From Kappaphycus alvarezii (taxonomy: Eukaryota; Rhodophyta; Florideophyceae; Gigartinales; Solieriaceae): a stretch of 64,000 bases of DNA. A program made the translations under genes and the position numbers. The stretch is taken from positions 4,194,255 to 4,258,254 of the forward strand of contig NADL03000590.1 in the NCBI GenBank assembly GCA_002205965.3. The letters are read 5' to 3'. Numbering within the stretch: position 1 is the stretch's first letter; each line of letters opens with the position of its first letter. The notes under the pieces were generated by a model. It ran no database searches and was not told the origin of the DNA. It saw only the letters and a list, made by a program, of their open reading frames with translations. Shown in pieces: positions 32,191-44,300 of this stretch.

Positions 32191-33534
32191 ATAAGAAAAC
32201 TACAAGCGCAGATTTTATTTGCCTAAATGATTTTAATTGAGATTTGTTATCATTATTTAAGATCAATTATTATAGAATTCTTGATAGATTAAGCATTAAA
32301 AATATTAGTTCTGAATATTTGATTTAATTTGACAATTCCGCTGTATTTTTAGTAAAATAATGTAATCTGAAGGAAAGAAAAGCTACTAGAGTACAGTATA
32401 TCAAGTACTTCAGACCGAAACAGGCAAAATTAAAACTCTTGTATTTGACGGAATCAGAATCGAGCCCAACCAGATCGACTTGAGCCGTATATTTTATCGT
32501 ACAAGCTTATCATAAGTGTATGTTTTTTGCTGCATAGCTATTGATTACAACTGTTAAAAATATTCACCAGTCATCATGCTCAAGTGATCTGCACAAAGAA
32601 CATCTCCTGAAATGATCACGGTTGGCAATGAAAGCTCCATCTTTCCCTGATATCATCCCTGGTTTTCATGCGACATATGACCACATCCTCCTGCTAGATT
32701 CATCATTTCGCTTCCGCTGGAGGCCAAACTTCCTCATACTAGCATCCTACTTCTTCGTAACGTTGGGATCAAGATGGGTACCCAGGCTGTACTTCTCGTA
32801 TCGAAACTTTGATGCGAATCTTTGCTCACCTTGGACCTGAAAGCCATTACTTAATTTTATTTCTGAAAACTGGCCATTCAAAGGGGTCAATATTCGGAAT
32901 TTGCTGAGAATCTTACAATGTAACCTCAAAAATTGCCCCTGCGAACAATGATGGTGCGTGGCTTTCGTCGTTAGCGTCGAAAAAGTAAGCTCTTAGAATG
33001 CGCAGAAGCTGTCCGGCTGTCCCTTACGACTATTTTAAACAGCATTTAATGTCTGCCTGAAACAGAATGCAGGCTAAGCTAATCGAGGATCTAGCCTATT
33101 ACCGGGAAGAAGATGTGGAAATCAACAAAATATTCCGAAGGATTTTGTGTGTAATGGTAGGATGCTGCTACATGGCGCCCACAGGCATCTGGCTCATGGA
33201 CTTATATTTTTTTATATACCTGAAACCTGTTCGCGGGCAGTCCATGGAGACGCTCAAAATTTGTGAAACAATCACCGGAAATTTCCATCAATCACTTGGT
33301 TGCCAAAACTAGATAATTGTAAAATTTCATGCGTGAAGAAGTCCGTAGACTGGTTTTTTCTGCAGCGACAATTTTTGAGGTAGCCCGCTCTTCACTTAAC
33401 TCTCGAATATGCTCTCCCTCGAGGGCGGTTCCCTCACGATAATTATCTGAGTGTTCATATCAACTCTTCTTTCAATGTGTTTCATCACTGCTACCATCTC
33501 AGAGTAGCTCTCCTCTGATTTTAGCACAGCTGAG
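32191..33534. other. AT-rich region without recognised genes
   Basis: Short frames such as 33067-33312 (plus) carry a hydrophobic segment but no homology clue. No repeats shared with other parts of the window were noticed. Confidence 0.5.
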
Positions 33535-34047
33535 CTAGTACTTCACAAGCTGTTCTGAAATTTTCGCTCTCTGATCCCGGGCCTGAACTCTTTCTAAATT
33601 ATCTGCATGCCACTCTGGATACGATGTTAGAGTTCCTCCTTCTTCATCAGCCATATCGTCATTCGGACAAAAGACTCTCCATTTGAGGAGTGGGTTGTTG
33701 GTGATATACTTCTCATCATCTTCTATTCGGAGGGACCTACCTTTTAAAAACTCAACGTGATGAATCCGCTTCTCGTATCACTCCTGCGGAACTTCAGCAT
33801 ATATAAACTCAGCCCTGGCCAGCATGCCTTCATCAGCTATTCCGCTTAGTAGTCTGTTTATCTTGATCACTTCACCTTTCCACCATAGTTCCTCCACATC
33901 ATACGTGGACCATAGTACTTCCATTTTTTCGTCAATGCCTGGATATGTTGATATTTCGCGGCAAAAGCGCTTTGGAACACCAACAAGATGGTCCCTATGT
34001 ACATAGAGATCGCCTCTGTTCGACATCATGACTGCACTGCTTTTCAA
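33535..34047 (-). pseudogene. Relic with a Tudor/PWWP-like motif
   Basis: The frame reads from 34047 to a TAG at 33535-33537 and is interrupted once by TGA at 33780-33778. The first in-frame ATG is near 34028. The N-terminal half contains MEVLWSTYDVEELWWKGEVI, an arrangement seen in Tudor-like folds (V-x-V-x-W ... W-W-x-G-x-V). The second half is charged and coherent: YEKRIHHVEFLKGRSLRIED, then LLKWRVFCPNDDMADEEGG. Tudor-like domains bind methylated Lys or Arg; that role is only suggested by the motif. Confidence 0.5.
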
Positions 34048-34335
34048 TGTGCATAGATAAAAAGGGAAGGCTTGATAAGAAGCGGTGTTAAGTGAGAGAA
34101 ATAAAATATTTCAGCATCTTCACCGCGTAGCGATGTTAGTGCTTCTAGTACAGGCGGTGCATTCACTGCAAGCTGCATCCTCTTGGTTTTAGGAATCTAA
34201 AAGTTTTAGTTAACTATTATGAAAGGTTTTCGGTAATGACTGACGGCAATAGCGGGAAATAATTTTCGCGGAAATGCCGAAAAACTGTAATTTTAGAATC
34301 ATGCTAAAGATTCACATCAAAGTTTGCATAGTTGT

Positions 34336-34419
34336 AATACAGAAAATGGTCCTCCTCTTGTGCAATACAGAAAATGGTCCTCCCCTTGTGCAATACAGAA
34401 AATGGTCCTCCCCTCGTGT
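34336..34419 (+). repeat. 28-bp tandem repeat, three copies
   Basis: AATACAGAAAATGGTCCTCC plus TCTTGTGC is repeated at 34336, 34364 and 34392, almost exactly. It lies about 75 bases left of the MITE. Confidence 0.9.
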
Positions 34420-34494
34420 AGTCCAGCAACTTACAACGATCCCGCCCCTGACTTCGCTCACCGTTCTTTCCAAATTTGCTTCTCATCCTCCCTA

Positions 34495-34955
34495 GTGTCT
34501 ATTGGACCGTTGTCCTCATATGAGGACATTTGTCCTCATATGAGGACTACTTTTAGCACTTCTTTTTCAATACAAAATTTTTCTACCTCAGCGCATTTCT
34601 TGTCCCTCCGCATTAGTTCATGAGTGTAGATGGCCGATCAAAACAAACTTTTCAAGATTGTTGACCTCGGTGAAGGCTAGACCAGCTTTCCCTCACCAGC
34701 TTCCGCTCTTCGCAAGAAGTTGTGAAAACGACTTCATTTTGGAAGGTAAAATAGTTCGTATTATCGTGGGGTTTCAGAAACGAGGGCGCATGTACAGTAA
34801 AAATTACTGTACTGTAACTAAACATAAAAAACCTCTTTTCCAGTAAAAAATTTCGGGCTTCCAAAACATTTTCCTTTCCAAAATGTAACGGAAATTGTCC
34901 TCATATGAGGACAAAGTGTGGCTCATATGAGGACAGTGCGTGGTCGGATAGACAC
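34495..34955. mobile_element. 461-bp MITE with palindromic terminal repeats
   Basis: The outer ends are GTGTCTATTGGACC and the inverted GG-TC-GATAGACAC, flanked by TA on each side within CTAG (34492-34495 and 34955-34958). This fits a TA or CTAG target duplication. Inside each end lie copies of the perfect 16-base palindrome GTCCTCATATGAGGAC: 34512-34527 and 34532-34547 on the left, 34897-34912 plus a partial copy at 34921-34934 on the right. The interior is AT-rich and non-coding. This is the structure of a non-autonomous DNA transposon. Confidence 0.8.
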
Positions 34956-34967
34956 TAGATATTTTAA

Positions 34968-35225
34968 TACTGTATCCTCTCCTCCAAATTAGCGTTTTAC
35001 GTCTTTTTTAATCTACCTGTTTCATCAAACTCACTCCTCATTTAGAAATTACGTGCAAATGCGCTACTGCAATTTCGATTTTAACTTTTTAGTACCGACT
35101 CTAGTCCGCCTCTAAGGTGTACTTAAACCCATTTTACCCCACGTTTTTGAGATCCACCAATCCCTACACACACTACCCTCCCCCTCACAATCTCTATCCT
35201 CCGTCCACAATCATTTACAATCAAA
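34968..35225 (+). promoter_or_regulatory. Similar upstream region of the acidic-protein family
   Basis: The stretch from ATACTGTATCC to the start codon resembles 59150-59433 (and 51440-51714) in block order: CTCCTCCAAATT, GCAAATGC-CTA, AAATT-CGATTT-like AT-rich block, GACTCTAG/GTCTATAGAGTGCGCCTC, then a pyrimidine-rich leader. Similarity upstream of the ATG suggests a shared promoter or common descent of the whole unit. It is inference by eye, not an alignment score. Confidence 0.5.
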
Positions 35226-35786
35226 ATGAACAACCCTCGCCTCTCCGCCCCAATCACCAAAAACCGCCCCTCTCGCCCCTTAAACGGCCTTGCGCTCTCT
35301 GCATATGGCCCGACGGACGCAGACGACTACCTGCGACGCCAGACAAAGAAGAAAATAATCGAGTTCGTCCGCAAACGCTTCGTCGAGGATGAGGCTAAGG
35401 AGGTACCTGAAGGGAAGGAGTGGGAAGTCGAGGGGGGAGCTGGGGAGACCTTAGAGGAGTGGGCAGCCCCGGAATTGGTCTACGAGGTTAATGATCATGG
35501 GGAAGAGGAGAACAAGGAGGATGTCGAGGACGAGGACGAGGATGAGGACGAGGACGAAGACGAGGAGGATGAAGGACAGGGAGGCATGGGAAGTGTTTGA
35601 ATGGTGGAATGTATGGAACAAGTGGTACCGACGATGGGACCGGATGGGGATATCTTTAGTAGTTTAGATATCTCCCAGGAGGAAATAGATTGTTATGAGC
35701 CGTTAGCAGATATCTATGGGGACTGCTTTGGCAGCATGGATACTTTAGAGGAGTTGTTTGGATCTGATTTAGAGAATGGGAAATAA
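35226..35786 (+). CDS. Small acidic protein (three-copy family), one in-frame stop
   Basis: The ATG at 35226 opens 124 codons. Residues 31-57 contain DADDYLRRQTKKKIIEFVRK and RFVEDEAKE, the family's most conserved block. WAAPELVYE (about 79-87) follows, then a long Asp/Glu run (about 92-118). A TGA at 35598-35600 is followed in the same frame by MVECMEQVVPTMGPDG and an acidic tail ending at 35784-35786. The copies at 51715 and 59434 continue through the equivalent point into SMDQVVPTLEPEG, so the TGA is probably a mutation or a readthrough site. No known domain; the basic block plus acidic tail could suit a nuclear regulator, but that is a guess. Confidence 0.65.
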
Positions 35787-36640
35787 GAGGGCCATATTGA
35801 TTGTTAGTTTCTTAAGTATGTTTTGTTTAGATTATATCGTCCACACAAAAGTGTTTTTATGCATTTCCTGTTATCTTCTGTAGTTTTGTTCGGACTTACG
35901 GGGTAGCCGAAAGTCTATATAAGCTGAGTAAACTGCTTCCTCATGGAGAGGTCAAGCAAGTTGGCAGACAACTTCAAGTCAAGTCCCGAGTAGGAAGTTC
36001 AGGTTCAACTCCAGACCCAAGAAAAATTTTTCCTACGCTGGTCGCAGAGCATCAATGGTAGACTCTGCCCCTTCCGTACTTGCTTGTAGCCCTCTCAACT
36101 CTCTTTCATATACAATCCTTTTTGTTCGTTCAACTATACACAGTAGCACTTTTGTCGCTTGCAACACCTCCTTCTTGGGGTAGTTGGTTCTGAGTATCTC
36201 TCGTCTTGACGATTTACCCCTATCAGTATCCTCAGGCTACCCATAGTAGCGATCTGGTTTCTTATCATCACTTCCCGCCCATCAACTTCCTGCTAACACT
36301 TCCGCACTGCCGCAACACGTTCCCACAAGGTAAATTCCATTCCTATCACGACCCATCCGCTCCCCGTGCGCCATATTCTGTACCCCTCACACCACCACAC
36401 CCCGCGACATACCCTTGCTTCCAATTCACCCGTACCCTTCCTACCATGCCATACTGCTGCATCCCCGACTGTTCCTTCTTCTCACAAACTACCTTGCCAT
36501 CCAGACGCGCCAAAGGCGTTTTTACCATCGTGTTACCACCAAAACACGCCTCTTATACCTCGGCACCGGCCTCAATCACTTCCACCACCCAACAAGTGCC
36601 GCAGGTCCCCGCAACTTTCCCTTTCCAACCCTTCCAACAG
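35787..36640. other. Spacer, no recognised gene
   Basis: AT-rich DNA follows the acidic gene to about 36200. From there the plus strand becomes strongly C-rich, with overlapping Pro/Ser/Thr-rich frames that have no motif. Confidence 0.4.
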
Positions 36641-39600
36641 ACTCTCCGATAACGTCACTCTCACCGACAATGACTATTATCACAAAGAACAGTTCGCCCT
36701 TTACCTACGCACCGAAGACGCTTCAAACACAGTCAGCAATGCCAGCCCCTCCATCTCCTCCCCTGCTCCCCCCGCCCTCTCGACCCTCCACTATCTCCAA
36801 CAGCTTTTTTTCTGCATCTCATCCATCTCCTTCAAACTTGGCCTCCGCAAAGCAGACGACATCCTCTCCCTCCTGACTCACCCCGCCTACTCCAAGTCCT
36901 CCTTCCGGAATTCCGCCTCCTTCTCAAAACGGCATCTCGATCTCCATAGTAACCTCTTCAATCAACGAATAAGCTCCACGGACTTCTCCCCTTGTTCCGT
37001 CAGAGACTCCGAACACCGCTTCTCCGAGACCATCTTCCAGAAGACCGCAACAGATGTCCTCAAACAACCGGTGGCCGTCGCCCACTTCAACAACACATTT
37101 TTCCACCCCGTCTTTTAGCAAACGTCCTCAGGATTCCTCTTTTTTGTTCAAAAATGGAAGCAGCCCTCGGAAAATAAGCAGTAACCGCAACCAAGGCCAC
37201 AGTCATGATGTCCTTCGAACAAGGCATCGTCTGGGCCAACTCCCTCACCACTGGAATCGATTCCTTCATTGGCTTCGTCCAGCTCTACTCTGATAAATCC
37301 TCCACCTTCCTCAAATACTCCTCCATCACATCATGTCCCCTCCACCTCACCCTTTTCAACTTCTGCCACCCCTTCTGCCGCAAATGCATCTCCTACAACC
37401 TTACCCTCGTCGGCTACATCCCACCTTTTTCCAAACCGCGTCACCGTCTGCGGATGGAGATCAAATCCCTCAACACTCCTCAGGCATCACCTGGGAACAA
37501 AAAATCATTCAGTCAGCTCGCAATCTCCAACATCATCCAGCCCAGCCTCACCTCCGGTCTCTACGGCTTCCTTTTCCGCAACGCTCAGGGTCTTCTCCAA
37601 CAATGGCAACAATTTATCGCCAGCTACCGGCCTAAAATCCCAGAGACAAAAGAAATCTTTACAATGCTCCACGTAACCCGCTCCTAGAAGCCTCGTCACC
37701 GATGCACAGTCAGTCGCTCCGACCTACACCTCCATTCTCCCACCTCCCCTCCTCGAACACAGCAGCAGACCGTCACCGCACGAAAAACCCACTCTGCTAT
37801 CTTCCGGGATTCGGACCAGGCCCTCCTTGCACGAAAGTCCAGAGTCACCTCCAACAAGAAGGAGCACGCCCTCCGTGCCCCCCAGTCCCTCTGTATTGCA
37901 CAGTACTCCTCACTTTTCGAGACTAACTCCTCAACATCAACCTAATTCTCTCCGTCTACAATATTTTTCGCCTTCAAACCCCTCCATAATTTCCAACGGC
38001 GTCTACAAGGTCATAAAATCGCGGAAATCGATTACCTCAAGTCGGAAGATCTCTGCACCACCATCGGCGACTACTACTCCCGTCGCACATTCCTATCCCT
38101 CCCAACCTCCATCCTCAATAACTCAAACACCATCCTCGCAGCCATCGAGAAAAATCCGCCGCCACTGGCCTCCACATCGCTTTATCCACTTCCGACAACG
38201 CTCAGACACTCAAACGCTTCTTCACTCACGACTACGTACGTGGAATGCTTGAAGAAAGAGAATACCGCTCTCTCGAAATGGTCTTCCCCGTCATCGGTGC
38301 CTTCTTCGATCGTTGCCACGACGAAGTCCATTCAGCTCCCATCCCTTCCATTTTCACCATGTATACAGATATCACCTTCATGGCCCTCCGATACAATTCC
38401 TTCACCAAGCGGACAGACAAACGCCTCTGCATACTCCAGAACCACATCAACTCCTTCAAGAGACCAGCAGTCTCCATGTCGGCCCCCTACCACCCCCCAA
38501 CCTACGCACCCTTAAGTTCCTCCTCCGCGACCTCATCGCTAACGATATTTGCCGCTTCTGAAGACTCCAATTCAATGGTGTTGGCATATAAGAGCACCCC
38601 CACATCCTGTTTGAGACAAACTACCAACAAACCTCCAAGCGAAGATCCCCCGCACACAACGGAACTATCAAAGCCATCGACCGCTCCAAAAACCCACTCA
38701 AACCACTGGAACCCCATCTCCGCCAACCCTTCTATCTCCTCCTCTTCCTTCACTTCTCATATCCCAACCCGCCGATCCGGCTTTGTCTGTGATTGAAAAA
38801 AACCCACTTCCTTGATGCGTTCGCTCGAACCTTGATCCGAACACAGCTTTTTTCGAGATCTCTTCTCCCCAGACACCCTCTTCGTCATTTTCCAAATTTT
38901 TATACACTCCCTCTCCACCTTCGTCAAACTCTCCCTCGAAAAACCCCTACCACACCCATTATTACCTTACCCTCCGTCATATCCGCGTCACAATTGTCAA
39001 GTCCGCCTACAACTTCGGCGGTTACGTACCCACCTTCGGCAACTTCCCCCCACAACGAAACGAATTCGCCGTCCAGGATCCCCATACCCCCTTTCTTCAA
39101 GGAATCTTCGAAGTTACCCCTTCGGATCTTCGAAGCTTTCAAAATTCTCTCACGTCTTCGCCGCCGGGTCCAGCACTTCGGACCAACAGTCTGGGCTACC
39201 AAACTTATTTCCTTCATCTGTTTTCGGAAACAGTCTTACACTATGCACAGCTTCCACCATAAGGAATTCGCCTTCGTTCAGTTCCTCGAAGTCGTCCTTC
39301 CACGAGACAATGTCAATCACATCCTCAACTGCATTCCCTCGGATGGGAAACCGAAAATGACCAAAACCGCAACATTAACTCAGTCACCATCCCCACACAC
39401 TCCTACTCGCACAAAATCTATTCTGGTTCGGCTTCGTCCCGCTCTCCTTCATCCTCGGATCCGTTCATGTCATCCGTCAAAATTACCCCGCTTCCCATTT
39501 TCTCCAAACCTCCACTGGCGCTTCCACCGATTCTATATCAATCATTTCTACCGCGACCCGAGAGAGAAGCTCCATCTACCTACAGATAAATAAAACCATG

Positions 39601-39720
39601 TTCACACCTCATCTCGCCCCATCACCCCGCCCCCTCCCCACTTCTCAATCGTTCTTCTTCTACACCAACCAACTTCAGCCAATTGAATCAGTCCTCCTCT
39701 TGTCGGCATGACGCTATGGA
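36640..39720 (+). pseudogene. Large frameshifted plus-strand coding block, unidentified
   Basis: The plus strand is C-rich, and protein-like stretches appear in successive frames: NVTLTDNDYYHKEQFALYLR (about 36655), SNIIQPSLTSGLYGFLFRNA (about 37530), EIDYLKSEDLCTTIGDYYSR (about 38020), MLEEREYRSLEMVFPVIGAF (38245), RHIRVTIVKSAYNFGGYVPT (about 38970), HHKEFAFVQFLEVVLPRDNV (about 39260) and a hydrophobic stretch FWFGFVPLSFILGSV (about 39425). Their order suggests one or two proteins of more than 900 residues broken by many small indels. No family was recognised. It lies between the acidic gene (same strand) and a convergent minus-strand block. Confidence 0.4.
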
Positions 39721-39765
39721 GCAATGCAAAACAGACCCAGGCCGTTTCTTCATCTTCTCTACAAA

Positions 39766-41396
39766 TTACTCCTCCCTCACCTCTAAGTACAGCTTCTCCA
39801 TAGATGGCATGCATGACGCAACAGTCGCTACCAAGTCCATATTCGGAGACACTTCTCGACGATCTCCATTTTGTAAACCATCCTTTTCGAGCTCCAGGGC
39901 ATGTCCATTCTTCAAATCTTCCCAGGTTACCGTTATTATATAATCTACCGTACGTGGTTGATACTTGGAATACAATATCGAAAACGGAAGTTGCCTTTGC
40001 CTGCTCCGTCCCATCCCAGTATCACCTCCCTCACCATACGAGCAATCCAAGTATCAAGCCGCGCAAGATTCATCACAGCTCCATCCACGTAATGCTTCTC
40101 CCCGTTTATCTACATCTCCACTCGATAACCCATGAACTTCCTCCAGCAACTACACTGCAATCGCACTTTTGGAGTAAAACTTTTCCCCATTGACCCCTTT
40201 GAAGCGATCATGCACCTTTGAACCTGAATGTACAATATCATCAATCACTTTCAATCTCCAAGCAGATAATACATGCCTCTCAACCTCTGTATCACCACCC
40301 AACTTCTCTCGGGCCTTATCCACGTGCTTCTTCAACTCTACACCAAGCTCCGTACCACCCCCAGGCTTTGCACGTATCGCAATCAAATCATACCCGAGCA
40401 ATGAAAAGAACTTTTCCTGCACTGTAAGCTTCCGAACCCAAGCCCCGTCGCTAAGGGTCTGTTTCATCCGCTGCATCAAGCACTTGTCCCTGCTTCCCTC
40501 CTTCACAAAACATTCCTTCTTCTCCGCACTCCGAATCGACTCCCACCTCTCCCCATCATCTAGATCTTCACCGTATACTTCAATGACCCCGTATTAACCA
40601 CCTCCCTCGATGGCGTATACGATCTCATCTCCGACCCCATTTGCAGCGAACACCTCGGAACCATCTTCTCCTCTCCCACCCCAAAAGTACGCCCCTCCCT
40701 ACCATCGCCCACAATCCCACTTGGGTTCTCCCATATACGAGCAATTATTTCCGATTCAGAGCACGGACTCGACTTTTCCAACTTGAGAACATTTCAAGAT
40801 TAGATATTATACAGCCCTCGCAAATCCGCAAAAGCATTCTGAAACCCCAATCCTTAGCTGCTTCCCTCAAACTTATAATCAGCAATTTCTGCTTCATCAA
40901 CTCCCCCCTCGCCCGCTTTACCTTCTGTGTCAACTTCGAGCTCACCATCACACAATAGTAATATTCCTTCATCTTTCTGACTTCCACCTTCAGCGATTTG
41001 ACCTTCTTCACCAGCCTGGCCGAATACTGATATTCTTCGTCCCGCTTCCTATTCCAGTTTATTTCCCAGGTTCTCGTCCCTCCTTTCCTCTCTTTCCACC
41101 CCCTCCTCCCCTTTCCCTTCACGTCCTAGCACATTTTCTACACTCATGCGACCCTCCGACGACAATGCAATCCTCCTCAGCACGCGTATCTCCTCTAGCG
41201 TTTGTTCGGACTCCCACAGTTGCGTCTGCTTAAGACGAATATCATCACCCTCCACCATTCTTGCCATTACCCTCCTCAAACCCATCTCTTCGCCGTTCTC
41301 TACTCCGCTCAATCCCGGGACAGTGGCGAGAAGAGTGGGACTCTCATAAAGTGTGGCCAGACGAAACATAGCCGTTATGCCGAGGACGCGATACAC
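39766..41396 (-). pseudogene. Frameshifted minus-strand coding block with coiled coil, unidentified
   Basis: Reading the minus strand from 41396, a charged helical region comes first (ARMVEGDDIRLKQTQLWESE, then EEIRVLRRIALSSEGRMSVE), followed by a Lys/Arg-rich helical stretch (ARLVKKVKSLKVEVRKMKEY). In other frames come EIIARIWENPSGIVGDGREG, KLTVQEKFFSLLGYDLIAIR (about 40420), a charged segment near 40300, and VDYIITVTWEDLKNGHALEL, stopping at 39766. The pieces read as one protein with several indels. No family was recognised. It converges with the plus-strand block. Confidence 0.4.
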
Positions 41397-41399
41397 AAA

Positions 41400-44300
41400 T
41401 AAGAACGAACTGGCGAAAGATAGAACGAAAGCAAGCGCGGTATCTAGGAAGATGAAACGGTTGGTGAGTGTGTACGATCACCTAGAGAGTGAAAAGGGAG
41501 TGCTTAAAGAGGTAGTTGCTGAAAGGAGAGGTTGTGGAGGGGATGGGATACCGGTGAATATGGTGATGGGAGGTGGTGTTGTTGGGGTGAAAAGGGGAGA
41601 AAAGAGGGAGGGGGGAAAAGGTCACTAGTAACGCCTGGAAATAGGGGTAGACGGCTGAAGAAGAGGAGGAAGGGGAATCGGAGGCAGGAGAGAGCAGGAA
41701 GTGTATGTTACTCCGCAGCTGCAAGCAGAGCGCCTGTGGTGTGATTTTGTATCGCTGTGGACGCAATGTGTACAGAGCAAGTATCTTGGAGGAGCAGGGG
41801 AGAAGCGGCTGGGAGGGATGGGGAGCCGGATGGGTCGAGAAGGGTGTTTTAGAATAGGGAGAGCAGCTCGTTGGAATTCTTTGAGTTGACGTTCAAAGAA
41901 ACTTAGACGCAGGATCCGGATGATTAAATTGGAGAAGGAATCCAAAGGAGGTTTTTTTTTGGTTAGACTTCGCGGGATTGGATAGTAGACGTTTGACATT
42001 GAAGTGTTCAGCATGAAGGTAATCTTTCAGCGAAAAACAGTGAAACTGCACACTAGGACGAAAATCTGACTTCTGAAAGGGACCTGCGCCGGGCGAAATC
42101 GTTATTTTCCAACTCGGTTTTACCGCCTTGCAACTAGCTCGAACTCCAAAAACCAAGTTTCTCTGGATTTTTTTCCACGCATTGCAATCTAGCAAGTCCG
42201 ACTGGAATTCCGAGAACACTGAAAAGGGGAATGGTCAAGCTGACTTGCGGAGAGCTCCTTCCCGAAGCATAGAGATGACAAAAAAAAGAGTACCTCAAAT
42301 TTTTTTAGATGAGTTGATCGCCATATTGATGACAATTATTAAGACCCCAAGGATTAATCACACAATTAAAAACATCCCACTACTTGTGTCAGCAGTTGGC
42401 AAGTTCAAGAAACTGCAACATGCATGCTCACTTAACATTGATCCCCAATGTTGAACAGGAATGGCACAAGGTTGCATGCCCCCAAATTACCCATCTTAAC
42501 TGACCACAACAAAGATTTGAACAACCCAAAATACATAGATTTCTATAAAAATTTCCAACACACATCCGCCATATAAATTTTCGCTTCCTTTAGCATAATG
42601 TTTCCGCATCAATACTCCTTTCAGTGCAACAAAGAATTCATCTTCAACCAAATACATGTATATGTACCATACTAAGCTGTTTTGCAACGTTTCTTGGCTC
42701 ATATGTGAGAATTCTGCTGTACTACTGACGCATCTGCTGCTGTGCCTCATGCATCTCTCGTGATACTAACCATCTTGTACAATCACACTCACATGTCAAA
42801 ATGAATGGCAAATCTGCCCACCGTTGACACGATAAGTTATTTTTTATGCCACCCAATATATGATCCTAGGATCATATTTTGATGTCATGAGTACAGAATC
42901 GAGTTCAAAAATTGAAATGGCTCACTGCGCGGATTTCTTGGAGTCAGAACTTTCGATCATTATGTACTGGGCTGGCACTAATCACTGTGATGACGAGCAC
43001 ACTGCTGCATCAGGGCAGTATTTTTCATAGAGGACCATGAGTGTAAGGGGCTACATCTGTGATCTACAATATCTCAAAGAAGTGTGCCTGCCTGGAGAGA
43101 GCAATAGAAAAGCGAAATATTTGAATGAATGTATTGTAATGGCAAAATAGTCTTAAGCAACGACAGATAAAAAAATTATGGCTTCTGGTCGAAATATCTT
43201 CTCACCATCCTATAATGATGAGAAACATTTCCATCCTGATGTTAATAGAGAATCTTAGGAAAAAAGAATTCCTCCTCTTTTGCATCTATTTAAATATAAT
43301 TTGACTTCCCTGAACGGAATCTTGAACTTTGCCCGCTAGTGTCCATTCCCTTTTCTTCTCTCACTGCCATACAATTTTATCAGTTTGGTAAATGATTCTC
43401 ATACCAGGTCGATTTGTTGGGACATGATACGACATGGACTGCACAGAGGCACAAAGTTCCGTTTCCAACCATGTATCAACCACATAAACCGTTTTCAACG
43501 AATCCAATTCTGAGAAGATGCTTAACCAATCCACTTAAAACGACTTTAGTTTAGCAGACATTGAGCGAAGTTACTGAAAATCCAATCTTATGCCTGGGAA
43601 TGAGATTAAACGGAAAGGACGAACTACGACATCCAAATAAATGGAAATGATGGACGAGGAGCAGAGCCCATACGAATTGTTTGGAGACAGATCTGCACTT
43701 AACTAAACCAGATCTACAAAGGAGTCAGAGAGCCGTAAATTCGACGAATTTGCAATACATATTACCTGAAGAACAATGAAACTACCCTAAAAATAACGAT
43801 ATGTATGAGGACGGAGATCATTTACATGTTAGAGCTGGTGAACGAGTTGAAAATTCTAAAATAGTACGAAAACGCGCAGGAATACTTCGTGGTTCGAGCT
43901 ACTTTAATGTGAAGGGTGGTTCCTCGAAGTTAAAAGCAGGAACCGGATCACCGATTTGAAGGAGGTTAAAGAATTACCTCAACATTTGGAGGAAATTCCA
44001 AGAATCTCTTGGGGCTATTTGTTTGGGAAAGGTAACGAAGCAAATCATAATCGATACGAAATGTCAATGTAAGCAAAATATGGTGTCTTATAGTGCGTTG
44101 GATATACAAAGGAGGAGAAAATCAGCGCAAGTTGGACTATATAGAGGTCTGACGCCGTTGAGAGGGCATTTGTGAAGCATTTATCACGCGGACCTTCAAT
44201 TCATAGCTTTGAGAGAGGTAGAATTCTACATCGTGGTAGTGTAGTTCTTCCGGTTGACATCTCTGCACACATGAGGCCAGCCCGAACTCCAAGGGAAGAA

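Noticed and set aside
34336-34419. CRISPR-like array of 28-bp repeats
   Set aside because: The three units are directly abutting with no spacers, and the context is eukaryotic.
35598-35600. TGA as a selenocysteine or programmed readthrough codon
   Set aside because: There is no evidence of a selenocysteine element, and the other copies simply read through with sense codons. Mutation or sequence error is more likely.
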